The translations under genes were made by a program, and so were the position numbers. Source: Edaphochlamys debaryana (Eukaryota > Chlorophyta > Chlorophyceae > Chlamydomonadales). From it: DNA of 64,000 nucleotides. The stretch is taken from assembly GCA_016858145.1 (NCBI GenBank), contig JAEHOE010000148.1, forward strand, positions 186,001 through 250,000. Reading direction: 5' to 3'. Position 1 is the first letter of the stretch, and every line of letters starts with the position of its first letter. The notes under the pieces are model-generated. The model was not told the DNA's origin and made no database searches. It worked only from the letters and a program-made list of their open reading frames with translations. Positions 22,901-33,200 of this stretch are shown one piece after another.

Positions 22901-25900
22901 GAGGCGGGTACGCCGGAGGGGCGTTGGGCGGGTAGGCTGGCGGCTGCTGCGGCGGGTAGGCCGGAGGGGCCGCGGGCGGGGTAGACGGAGGCGCCCCGGG
23001 CGGGTAGGATGGCGGCTGCTGCGGCGGGTAGGCCGGAGGGGCCGCGGGCGGGGTAGGCGGAGGCGCCCCGGGCGGGTAGGATGGCGGCTGCTGCGGCGGG
23101 TAGGCCGGAGGGGCCGCAGGCGGGTAGGAAGGCGGCTGTTGAGGCGGGTAGGCCGGAGGGGCCGCTGGCGGGTAGGCCGGGGGCTGCTGAGGCGGGTACG
23201 CCGGAGGGGCATTGGGCAGGTAGGCCGGGGGCTGCTGCGGCGGGTAGGCCGGGGGCTGCTTAGGCGGGTACGCCGGAGGGGCATTGGGCGGGTAGGCCGG
23301 GGGCTGCTGCGGCGGGTAGGCCGGAGGGGCCGCGGGCGGGTATGTCGGCGGCTGCTGAGGGGGGTACGCGGGAGGGGCGTTGGGCGGGTAAGAAGGACTC
23401 GGTGCCGGAGGCTCAGCCGCAGGAGGATAGTCAGGGTACCCTCCTGGAGGCGGCTGAGGCGCAGGGACTGGCGGGTAGGGAGCTCCGGGGAAGGCCGGGT
23501 AGGTGGGGCTGGGCGGTGGCGACATCAGGACAGGGGGCTTTGTCGGATGAGAAGGAGGGTAGGCCGGCGGGGCTTGGGGCGGGTAGGCCGGCGGGGCTTG
23601 GGGCGGGTAGGCCGGCGGGGCTTGGGGCGGGTAGGCCGGCGGGGCTTGGGGCGGGTAGGCCGGCGGGGCTTGGGGCGGGTAGGCCGGCGGGGCCTGAGGA
23701 GGGTAGGCCGGCGGGGCCTGAGGTGGATAGGTCGGCGGGGCTTGGGGCGGGTAGGTCGGCGGGGCTTGGGGCGGGTAGGCCGGCGGGGCCTGAGGAGGGT
23801 AGGCCGGCGGGGCCTGAGGAGGGTAGGCCGGCGGGGCCTGAGGTGGATAGGTCGGCGGGGCTTGGGGCGGGTAGGCCGGCGGAGCTTGGGGCGGGTAGGC
23901 CGGCGGAGCCTGAGGTGGATAGGTCGGCGGGGCCTGAGGAGGGTAGGCCGGCGGAGCCTGAGGTGGATAGGCCGGCGGAGCCTGAGGTGGATAGGCCGGC
24001 GGGGCTTGAGGGGGGTAGGCCGGCGGGGCTTGGGGCGGATACGCTGGAGGATTCTGCGGCGGATAGGCCGGAGGCAGGAGCGGGCTGTCGGGAGGAGGAG
24101 TTGGAGATGGGGCTGGTGCAGGCGGTGTTGGCGCTGGCGGATGGGGCGAAAGCGGGAAGGCCGGGTAGTGTGGAGAGGGCGGCCGCGGCTCTGGGGTCGG
24201 GGCTGGAGGCGCTGGCGAAGGAGGGTAGTCGGGGTAAGCGGGTGACGGGGGCCGAGGTGAAGGGGTTGGCGGGTTGGGTGCCCTTGGAAACGATGGATAG
24301 GAAGGGCTGGGTGGTGGAGGCGTAGAAGGGTAGTCTGGGTGCAAGGGCCTTGGGGGCTCGGGAACTAGGGGCTGCCCCACGGGGCTGCATGGAGGGTCCG
24401 GGCTTGGCGGCCGTGGGCTCGGTGGGCATGGGCTCGGGGGCTGCGGGCTCGGTGGGTGCGGGCTTGGAGGCCGTGGGCTCGGCGGCTCTGGGCTCGGCGG
24501 CTGCGGACTCGGCGGCTGCGGGCTCGGGGGCTCCGGGCTTGGGGGCCGTGGGCTTGGCGGCTCCGGGCTTGGCGGCTCCGGGCTCGGCGGTCGAGGGCTC
24601 GGCGGCTGCGGACTCGGCGGCTGCGGGCTTGGGGGTTCCGGGCTTGGCGGCCGTGGGCTCGGTGGGTATGGGCTCGGGGGCTGCGGGCTCGGGGGGTTCG
24701 GGCTTGGCGGCCGTGGGCTTGGGGGTGCCGGGCTTGGCGGCTGCGGGCTCGGGGGCTCCGGGCTTGGGGGCCGTGGGCTTGGCGGCTCCGGGCTTGGCGG
24801 CTCCGGGCTCGGCGGTCGAGGGCTCGGCGGCTGCGGACTCGGCGGCTGCGGGCTTGGGGGTTCCGGGCTTGGCGGCCGTGGGCTCGGTGGGCATGGGCTC
24901 GGGGGCTGCGGGCTCGGGGGGTTCGGGCTTGGCGGTCGAGGGCTCGGCGGCTCTGGGCTCGGCGGCTGCGGACTCGGCGGCTGCGGGCTTGGCGGCTCCG
25001 GGCTCGGCGGCTGCGGGCTTGGCGGCTCCGGGCTCGGGGGGTTCGGGCTTGGCGGCTCCGGGCTCGGCGGCTGGGGGCTCGGCGGCTGCGGACTCGGCGG
25101 CTGGGGGCTCGGCGGGTTCGGGCTTGGCGGCCGTGGGCTTGGTGGGTCCGGGCTTGGCGGCAGCGGGCTTGGAGGCTCCGGGCTTGGGGGCCTTGGGCTC
25201 GGAGGCTCAGGGCTTGGCGGCCGTGGGCTCGGTGGGTATGGGCTCGGGGGCTGCGGGCTCGGTGGGTGCGGGCTTGGAGGCCGTGGGCTCGGCGGCACGG
25301 GGCTTGGCGGCAGCGGGCTTGGAGGCTCCGGGCTTGGGGGCTTTGGGCTCGGAGGCTCAGGGCTTGGCGGCCGTGGGCTCGGTGGGTATGGGCTCGGGGG
25401 CTGCGGGCTCGGTGGGTGCGGGCTTGGAGGCCGTGGGCTCGGCGGCTCGGGGCTTGGCGGCAGCGGGCTTGGAGGCTCGGGGCTTGGGGGCTGCGGGCTC
25501 GGAGGCTCGGGGCTTGGGGGCCGTGGGCTCGGTGGGTATGGGCTCGGGGGCTGCGGGCTCGGGGGGTTCGGGCTTGGCGGCAGCGGGCTTGGAGGCTCGG
25601 GGCTTGGGGGCTGCGGGCTCGGGGGCTCGGGGCTTGGGGGCCGTGGGCTCGGAGGCTCCGGGCTTGGCGGCAGCGGGCTTGGCGGGTATGGGCTCGGCGG
25701 CTCCGGGCTTGGGGGGACCGGGCTAGGCGGCCGTGGGCTTGGGGGGTCCGGGCTTGGCGGTCGAGGGCTCGGCGGCTCTGGGCTCGGCGGCTGCGGACTC
25801 GGCGGCTGCGGACTCGGCGGCTGCGGGCTTGGCGGTCGAGGGCTCGGCGGCTCTGGGCTCGGCGGCACGGGGCTTGGCGGCAGCGGGCTCGGCGGGTGCG

Positions 25901-28373
25901 GGCTTGGCGGCCGTGGGCTTGGTGGGTATGGGCTTGGCGGCTGCCGGCTTGGGGGGTATGGGCTCGGCGGCTGCGGGCTCGGGGGGTCCGGGCTTGGCGG
26001 CACGGGGCTGGGGTAGGCGGGGAAAGCCGGGTAATTGGGCGAAAGCGGCCGCGGCTGAGGTGTCGGCGCTGGAGGCGCTGGCGAAGGAGGGTATTCAGGG
26101 TAAGCCGGCGGTGGGGGCTGAGCCGAAGGGGCTGGCGGGTGAAGTGCCCGTGGAAATGCTGGATAGGAAGGGCCGGGTGGTGGAGGCATCACAGTGGGCG
26201 GGTAGTCTGGGTGTGAGGGCCTCGGGGGCTCCGGAGCAAGGGGTTGTCCCACTGGGCTGCGAGGAGGGTCCGGGCTTGGGGGCCGTGGGCTCGGCGGCTG
26301 CGGGCTTGGGGGGTCCGGGCTTGGCGGCTCCGGGCTTGGCGGCTCCGGGCTTGGCGGCTCCGGGCTCGGCGGTCGAGGGCTCGGCGGCTCCGGGCTTGGC
26401 GGGTCCGGGCTCGGCGGCCGTGGGCTCGGTGGCTCGGGGCTTGGCGGCTCCGGGCTCGGCGGCCGTGGAGACGGAGGCCTACTGTGGGGCCGACCCGGCT
26501 TGTAGGGCCGACCCGGCTTGTGGGGCCGACCCGGCTTGTGGGGAGGGTGCGGTACCCGAGGCGAGCGGGGGGCCCTTGGGCTTGGCGGTTGAGGGCTCGG
26601 CGGCTGCGGGCTTGGCGGCCGTGGTGATGGGGGCCGGCGAGGTGGTCTTGGGCTGGGCAGGGCTGCAGAGGGCACGCAGAAAAGAGCGCATCTGCCTTAG
26701 GTCAAGGTCAAGTTCTCGTCAGGCATTTCACAAACACGTTAGCGTCGTCCTGCTACCCGAGCGTTCTGCGGCTGCTCACCCTTTCTAGCCTGACCCAGCC
26801 TCATCTGGCACAGTCGCTTCTTCTCAGCCCAAGGACCGGTGACAAAACCTTCCTGCCCAACGCCGCCTCCACCTCTTCTGCAATCCATCCAGCCTTCCAG
26901 CCCGCACTGTCATGCGCTTCGCCCCTGCCGGTACTGGACCCATCAGATAGGCAGGCAGGTAGGACCCGCTAGTTCTTTGATGCGGCCTGCCCGACCCTTT
27001 TGGGAGTGTGCCCCGCAACCTTTAGGACTTCCAGGTTGGGAGTCTTGCACCCTCACCCAGCCCAGAAATCTTTCACCCTCTATGACCGATCATTACAGCC
27101 CCACGCCTACCTTTTGTGCGGCACACGAACGCCCGGTGCGCCTCGCAGCTGCCCAGGCGCAGGCAGTCCTCCCCCGGCGCCCCGCCCTCCTCGGCCGCCT
27201 CCGCCGGGTGCAGCGAGGCGCACTGCCCTGGGCCCAGCGCCACCCAGCAGCCGCCAGGGACGTCTGCGGGGAGGGGCCAGCCGGTCAGAGGCACATCAGC
27301 TACGCCAAGGAGGCCAAGCACGCCATAGCAGTGCCGGGCGGACCATGTACCAAGCGACGGCAAGTGCTGATCAAGGTCTTGGACAGCACCACTGGCCGCC
27401 GGCCAGCCAGCCTGCCGTACAGCCAATCCGCCCAATCTGATGGGCACGTCCACGTAGGCCAGGGGACATAATGTGCTGGGGCTCACGCGCTCTTTCATGC
27501 CGCCCTGTCCAGTCCCCGCCCGCCTAAGGACCGCGTGCACCGCACACCATCGGCGCCAGACCGATCCGTCCACAACTGCAGCTGGCACATGGTGTCAGGC
27601 ACAACCTAAACGCCTGACCCATCCCTTTGCTGCATGTTCACGCTTCCGCTCCAGCCCCACGGTGCAGAGCACCAGCGTCCCTCCGCTTGGTCCCCTGTGT
27701 CCGCTTCCTCCGCGCGCTCCCCTCCATTCGTCCTCTCGGCCTGGCCCGCCTGGCCTCGCACCTGCGCACAGCTCCTCCACGATGCGCACCGCCTCGGGCT
27801 CCGTGGCCCTCGCCAAGCACCCGCGTGGGAACCGCGCCGCGCAGCAAGCCTCCGCAGTCGTGAAGTTCTGGGGGACAAGTGGGGATGGAGGGCTTGGACG
27901 AGGGGTGCGGAGGATACGCCCGGGGGGAAACACGCCACTCGAGCGGCCGAGCCAGGACCGCGAGAAGCTGGGGCTAGGGTTGGTTCGGGGCACACGAGCC
28001 GCTCCCCACAAAACGCGACCGGGATGCGTCGTCTGGGGAAATTAAGCATACACAAGCTGGCCGCGGTGCCTCGCTAGAGCGTATGAACCGCGGCCCGTGC
28101 AGCTTCTTCCCGCCGCGTGATTGCGGCCGTCGATCGCCATCTTCGCACCTGCTGCTCTGCTATGAGGACATATCGATGCTCGCCGCTTATCCGTTGCGGA
28201 TACGTGGCAGAAGCGGGGCTGGCGCCGAGCAGGGCAGCGAGGGCCGCCAGCGCGACAAGCCAGGTTCCCCCAGCGGAGGCGCTGATGCCCCCGCCGCGGA
28301 CGCTAAATGCTCTCCTGCAACGAGCTGGCGGGGCTGCCGCAGACGGCAAGCCCCGCCATAGCGACGGCCTCAT
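16993..28373 (-). CDS. Giant transmembrane C-type-lectin-like protein with Pro-rich (HRGP) rod
   Basis: Predicted cell-surface or wall-anchored receptor of about 3,182 residues. Exons, in transcript order: 28149-28373, 27762-27867, 27111-27263, 18137-26662, 17881-17966, 17427-17585, 16993-17286. All phases close. Exon 1 holds a signal peptide (hydrophobic core [14 protein letters not shown], then ASATYPQ). Exons 1-3 form a C-type-lectin-like fold: [25 protein letters not shown] (WIGL-like), [12 protein letters not shown]. Exon 4 encodes about 2,840 residues of SPx[10 protein letters not shown] and Pro/Tyr/Gln repeats, typical of hydroxyproline-rich glycoproteins, and ends in a Gly/Ser linker. 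Exon 5 is one membrane helix ([14 protein letters not shown] followed by NKRM). The last two exons form a short cytoplasmic tail with a repeated FAPD..xM.ELMAAG motif. The start is the only in-frame ATG before the signal peptide, but it leaves a long n-region, so the start is less certain. The bound glycan or ligand is unknown. Confidence 0.82.
19130..23400 (-). repeat. 72-bp (24-residue) Pro/Tyr/Gln-rich coding minisatellite
   Basis: Within exon 4 of the lectin-rod gene, a unit of 72 bases repeats roughly 55-60 times, encoding variants of [18 protein letters not shown] followed by STPPAA, ANPPAA or AAPPAA. The unit length is a multiple of three, so reading frame is kept. Near 21105-22945 a larger block containing [20 protein letters not shown] and ADPPAAPP variants recurs, with 432 bases (six units) between two of the copies. 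Confidence 0.9.
23557..24070 (-). repeat. 27-bp (9-residue) PPAYPPQAP tandem repeat
   Basis: A 27-base unit encoding PPAYPPQAP or PPTYPPQAP is repeated about 18-20 times inside exon 4 of the lectin-rod gene. It separates the 72-bp repeat block from the SPxPP block. A few units differ only at silent or Ala/Thr positions. Confidence 0.85.
24350..26662 (-). repeat. SPxPP extensin-like repeat block of the lectin-rod gene
   Basis: The membrane-distal part of the rod is a near-continuous run of the pentapeptide SPxPP (x = E, R, Q, Y, H, D, N, L or V), the classical volvocine hydroxyproline-rich motif. Longer blocks within it (for example the order HPP, QPP, YPP, RPP, EPP) recur several times, so this region also has a higher-order repeat structure. 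Short linkers without the motif occur near 24050-24350 and 26000-26250. Confidence 0.85.
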
Positions 28374-29028
28374 GCGGCCGCGCGGTCAGGACGGAGCGCG
28401 AGCCGCCAGAGCTGGCTGCGCTGCTCGGGCGGGGCAGGTAGATGTGTTTGGGATGCTCGCTGAAGTGCTTGCTGAACGTCCGCCGTCTTGACGCCTCGCA
28501 CTTCGGCGCTGGGTCACTTCGCACAGCATCCCGACTTCTTCCCAGAACGATGTTTCGAGGCAGGCCGAGCCGAGGCATGCTCTCGAGGCAAGCCATTTCG
28601 CCGAGCTTGGCCCCAGCACGCTCGCCGGGAATTCTATCGATAAGCCTTAGCTCCATGGGCCGGCTACAATGCAAAACTGAGGGGTGCCTGAGTAGCATCC
28701 TAGTGGCCGGCCTTCGTGCGGCCGCGCGACAACGAACGGTGATGTTGGAGATGAGGTACACGACTGGCAAGCGCTCTATAGCTACTGGCATGGCCTGCGC
28801 CTCCAGCCTGCAGAGCTGTCGAGCGAACTTTCATGGGCGGATCCCGTTTGAGATTGGGGCGAGTTATTGTCGCAGCAAAAGCAAACTAGTGTTCAGCAAA
28901 GCACCAGGAACAACAGTTCACTTACGCCGCGCCTGAGCAGCCGCATCCCAGTCCAGTGCATTCGCGCACCTCTGCGCGCCTTAGTCCGCTTCCATGCGCT
29001 AGTCCTGCATATCTCACAACGATAGGCG
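28374..29028. promoter_or_regulatory. Divergent promoter region between lectin-rod gene and SpoVS/Alba-like gene
   Basis: Only 655 bases separate the proposed start codons of two divergently transcribed genes, so both promoters and 5' UTRs should lie here. No clear TATA box was seen. A minus-strand ORF (28303-28791) crosses the region but lacks recognisable protein character. Confidence 0.5.
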
Positions 29029-32000
29029 ATGCAACGGATCGGTTCCAGCGGCGGGGCGGGCGCTGCGAGTCGCCGGCCCCCACCCGCCGGCCCTCCCGCA
29101 ACAAGCGGAGCAGGCGGCCGCCCGTCGCCCGGACAGCAACCCTCCACCGGAGCAGGGCCCCCGCCCTACCAGCCCAAGCGCGAGCCTGCTTACGACACCA
29201 GCCGTCGGCAGCAGGGCGAGCCTCAAGAGGGGCAGGCGCAGACCCGGCAGACCCCAGCGCCAGGGTTCAGGGGCTGGAGCGGGGCCTCGCAGACACCTGG
29301 CGGTGCAAACGCATGGACGCAAGGGCGGGGCCCTCGTGACCAGTGGCCCCAAAGACGCTTCTCGGATGTGGATCTGGACCCTGATGCTGACGATAACTAC
29401 GGCGGAAGGGGCTCGAGCGGAAGCGCCCCAGGGCGTGCAGCCGGCCGCTCTGGGACGGCCGGGGCAGGCGCGGGCCCAAGCGGCGCTGCCCCGGTCGTGA
29501 CCAGCTCTAGAACAGATAGCAGTGACCCAGGTAGGAGCGCTGACGGCCGCTCTGGTAGCGGCGGCGGGGGCGAACACACGGCAGTGGCGGCGGCCCGGCA
29601 CCGGCGTCGCCTGGTCTTCGCGGCCGTCGAGGCCGCTCTTCGGGATCCCGGAGACCGATCCGGCAATGCCGCCGCACACGACGGATCTGGCGCCAGCAGC
29701 TCCGCATCTGGAATGCTCCTGGATCCAGTCTGGCTCATGCAGCCGCCGCCGGCGGGGGCAGGGCGGACGGCGGGCAAGCCGGAGGGCCGGGGCACGCACC
29801 CTCTGCTGGATGCTGGCCAGGGCCGACGCTGGCTGACCGCTGACCCGCTGGGCCCCCTCGGCGGTGGCGGCGGCGGGGCCGGGAGCGAAGCCAACGCAGC
29901 GGCGGGCGCAGCAGCGGAGGCGGCCGCTAGCAGTGGCCAGGGGCAGCGGAGGAAACTAGTGGACTTGCGGGGTCCGCAGCTGCGGGCCCGGCCGGGCCCA
30001 TCGGGGCCCGGCTACCGCTTCCTGTCGGCCCCAGGCCCCGCCGCGGAGGCAGGGGCAGCGGCTGGGGCACCAAAGGCCGCGGCGGCGCAGGGCAAGGCTG
30101 CGGCCAAGCAGCCCACCGCAAAGACGCGGCCGCCCGCGGATCCCGTCGCGACAGCGTCTGCGTTCGCAGCCGCAGGGGCAAAAGCGGGGGCGGCGGCGGC
30201 GGACAAGGCGCCGCCTGCGTCTCGCGACGCAGCGACAGACGCGCGCCCGGCTGCAGCTGCGGAGCCTGCGGCCTTGCAGCAGGCGCGCGACAGCCAGGCG
30301 GCCCGGGCAACGGCCCCGGCTCCAGCTTCAATGCCGTCCTCGCATCCCGCTTCATCACCCGTCATACCACCGTCCTCTGCGGACGCGCCCGCTTCTCCCT
30401 CCGTCGCCGCCTCCCGCTTCGCCGGCCCTTCCTCCACCCCTTCCCCTGCCGCTGCCTTCGCCTTTACCGGGGACCCGGCCTCCCCCCCGCCGCCCCGGCA
30501 GCGCCAGCGCTACGACTTCTTTCTGCACCTGGACCCCAGCCGGCCGCGGAGGGAGGTGGCCGCGAAACTGGCGCAGGTGGGTGTGAAGGTTGCATTGCTT
30601 GCTGGAACGAGATTGGGATGCGTGAGCGGCTGAAAGGGATGTCAGGGATGCGGGAGGCCCGGTCGGCCAGCGAGGAAGGCGTCTAGCCCAGAGGGCGGGA
30701 GAGGTTTAGGGCTGGCAGGGGATTCGTACATCACGGCTTGCCCTATTCTCCTTCTACGCCCTCGTGCGTACCCATGCGGTTTCTTCAATCAGCGTCCAAC
30801 AGCAGCCCCTGCCTTGTGCTCTTCCGTGATCTCCCCTTATTGCCGGCCCTTCATGCTTTGGTGCCGTGTGCCTTCCTGCGCTCCGCGTCTCGTTCCTCCA
30901 ATCCGCACAGACGCTCACGCGCCACCCCGTGGTCCTGAGCGAGGTCCCGGGCGAGATCGAGCTGCTGGATGCCGTACAGATCCTGGCGGCGGCGCGAGAG
31001 ATCGTACGGCAGCGACCGTACGAGTCTTCCGGCGGTGGCGGCGGTGGCCCGCGGGCTGACCTGGCGCTCCAGGTGTGGGGGTGTTGATGTTGGGTACTGG
31101 GACCGTCTCACATGACGCCCGCTCTAGCCTGCTTGGCCTTCTTCCCAGTGCCCATGCCCTGCCTCCAGCCCATGCCTTTGCCACGCCTCCACCCAGCTCC
31201 GCCTTGCAACCAACGCTTGCTGGTTTCATTTCCCGGGCAGGTGCTGCTGCCCAAGAAGCCCTACATCCAGCCAACGTCCGGTTCCTCGCAAGCGCGCCGC
31301 ACGGTCCCTGGGGGGGGCGAGGGCGGCGGCGCGCCGCGCATCTGGCGTCTCTACTCCCACCGCGTCCCCGCCTCCTCAGCGGTGGACCTGGACCCCCCGC
31401 TGGAGCTGAAGGCGGACGGGGGGCGCGGCAGGAGCGCTGCGCAAGGCAGGAACGTGGCAGGCGGCGGCGGCGGTGCCGGTGCCGGACGAGGCGGGGCGGA
31501 AGCAGGGGCGGGGGCGGCACAGCGGCTGGCGGACCAGCTGGGCCCGGCCGTGCTGAGGGACGGGCAGGTGGCAGTCTTGGCGACAGGTGAGAGGGCTGGT
31601 CAGCGCCTGGGCGCTGGCTCGGGGCGGAGCTGACGGGAGTCAGCTCCTCACGAGTGGGTCAGGACGGAGCGTGTGTCCATGCACACACAGGGCCTGGCCC
31701 TGAGCTGGGCTTACGCCACGCTCTCGCTTGCGGGTTCTGAAGCCCTCTTCCAACGGTTCCTCCGTCTCGGGGCATAGCTTGGGCGGGCTGGGGGTCAGCG
31801 CCTCACCGAACGTCACGAGCGTTATGCACGTGTACGGAGGGCCTGGTCCTGGGCTGGGCTCAAGTCACGCTAGAGCTCGCGGGTCCCGAGGGAGCTCCAC
31901 CATGCACACCAAGGTTCCGCCCACGCATGCTCCGACAGGGCGCGAAGGGCTGGCGACGGCCATGGCGGCGGTGGTGCGGACGCGGGGCTGGCTGGCGGCG

Positions 32001-32393
32001 GGAGCGGGAGCTGGAGCCGCAGCCGGTGTCGCAGCGGGAGGAGGAGCGGGCGGCTCGCAAGGCGGCTTGCTGCAGCAGGCGGCCGCAGGAGCAGTGTCTG
32101 GCGCCAGCGCGGCCGAGGGCGTGCGTGACTTGGACATTGCCCTCTTTGTCTCCATCGAAGAAACGCGCCCTGTGAGCGGTGGATTGAAGGGAAGGAAGCC
32201 GCAGGAGAAGGGTGTGGCTGAGGGAGCCGGGGGCGGCAGGGACGGGGACGAGGATGGGGATGGGGACGGGGGCGGCGCTGCAGCGGCCACGGCTGTGAGG
32301 CTGGTGGTGCGGCTGTGTCAGGGCGGAAGGCCCGACGTGCCAGCCATGGGGTGGGACGAGCTGGTGGCCCCTGGGGGGGGCTTGGGGCCGTGA
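29029..32393 (+). CDS. Disordered RGG-type protein with two C-terminal SpoVS/Alba-like domains
   Basis: Exons 29029-30576, 30911-31072, 31241-31586 and 31939-32393 join in phase to 836 residues. The start is the first ATG after an in-frame TAG at 29023. Residues 1 to about 490 are low-complexity (Gly/Pro/Ala/Ser, an acidic FSDVDLDPDADDNYGGRG stretch, Ala/Lys-rich runs). The C-terminus shows two similar units. Unit 1 runs DFFLHLDPSRPRREVAAKLA, then LLDAVQILAAAREIVRQ, then DLALQVLL. Unit 2 runs AAQRLADQLGPAVLRDGQVA, then VLATGREGLATAMAAVV, then DLDIALFVSIEET and TAVRLVVRL. The order strand, helix, strand, Ala-rich helix, strand, ending in TAVRLVV, resembles the bacterial SpoVS / Alba-like fold, which binds nucleic acid. 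That family call is inference from pattern, not a search. The gene model itself is firmer than the function. Confidence 0.7.
31587..31938 (+). other. Intron 3 of the SpoVS/Alba-like gene carrying an internal imperfect duplication
   Basis: The 352-base intron (GTGAGA donor, CCGACAG acceptor) contains two diverged copies of a stretch of about 60 bases, at 31691-31750 and about 31840-31900. Both begin GGCCTGG, continue CTGGGCT and end near CGCGGGT/TGCGGGT. Each copy can be read as a helix-like peptide, but joining either one breaks the reading phase, so both are treated as intronic. Confidence 0.55.
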
Positions 32394-32452
32394 CGTGCCC
32401 ACGCGGCTTGTGGCCGTGACGTGCCCACACGGCTTGGGGCCGTGACGCGCGC
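32378..32452 (+). repeat. Short tandem repeat at the stop codon / start of 3' UTR
   Basis: About three copies of a unit of roughly 26 bases (CGGCTTGGGGCCGTGACGTG plus a CCCACA-type end) run across the stop codon of the SpoVS/Alba-like gene. The TGA stop sits inside the first copy. Confidence 0.7.
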
Positions 32453-33200
32453 CTTCGGGAAGCGGACTCGACGACTGGCCTTTGTTGGGAGAGGCAGGGC
32501 CCGGATGCGGCTCTCGCGGCAGCATGGCAGATTGAGGGTTGCAGGCCAGGGCAGGCGGGGCCACGCCTGGATGGATGGATTGTGCGCCTGGGATCGCTGG
32601 GGCCAGGGGTTGGGTACATGGCAAGGCCTGTCGGGTGTCAGGGGTCACGAGACTAGCGGGAGGACCACGTCGTGCTCCGCAGTTGAACGCGTGCAGTCTG
32701 ACAGGCTTGGAGGGCCTGCTTAGAGTGCCAAGGGCGACGCATCAGCCATACTGGCCCCATGCATGGCTAGCAGGTTTTTGCAAGCTTGCAGCAGTGTGCA
32801 GAGTCATGCCACGCGACGGGGACGGGGGACGCGTGCCGGGGGACGCGTGCCAGAGTTGGACCGAGGCACGCTTGCCCGCCGACCCATTGGTCGTGCGTCG
32901 AACGAAGGCCAGAGCTCCTCGAACCGGGAGCGACTTAGGTGCATCAAGTTTGTAGCCATGTGCGGGTTTCAGCGGCGCCCAGAGGAAAGGTCGTAGTCGG
33001 GCGCGGCGGGCCCATCCTGAGGGACCAGAGGGGACCCGATCTGCGCGCCGCACTATCTGGAAATAGTTAGCTCCGCACCATGCTTTAAGGCGTATCAACG
33101 CATACTGACCCCTTACCTCGCCTGGCTCTAGCCTTCAACGTTTAAGCACCGACTCGTATGTGAGCTGGCACGCCGGCAAATGGCTGGAACCTTTTCACAC
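32394..33200 (+). other. 3' flank of the SpoVS/Alba-like gene, no further gene seen
   Basis: This stretch follows the stop codon and ends at the candidate signal-peptide exon of pherophorin A. I see no coding signature beyond short ORFs in all frames. A direct repeat GGGGACGCGTGCC occurs twice near 32825-32850. Confidence 0.45.

Noticed and set aside
19130..24070. CRISPR-like or satellite array interpretation of the regular repeats
   Set aside because: The repeats are contiguous, coding and in frame, without unique spacers, in a eukaryotic gene.
18389..24894. Very long overlapping ORFs in other frames and on the opposite strand of the lectin-rod exon (for example minus-strand 18389-23284 and plus-strand 19260-20687, 22515-24245, 24350-25726)
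   Set aside because: The repeat units are multiples of three and lack stops, so several frames stay open by composition. These frames give Arg- or Gly/Ala-rich monotony, have no domain, and do not join to the signal peptide or membrane exon in phase.
28303..28791. Minus-strand ORF of 162 residues in the divergent promoter region
   Set aside because: It overlaps the signal-peptide exon in another frame, has no recognisable feature, and codon-level bias is absent.
31691..31776. Exon candidate reading GLALSWAYATLSLAG followed by LFQRFLRLGA, reminiscent of octotricopeptide/RAP helices
   Set aside because: It needs phase 0 while the preceding exon ends in phase 1, it stops after 28 residues, and skipping it gives a clean join to 31939 that continues the domain.
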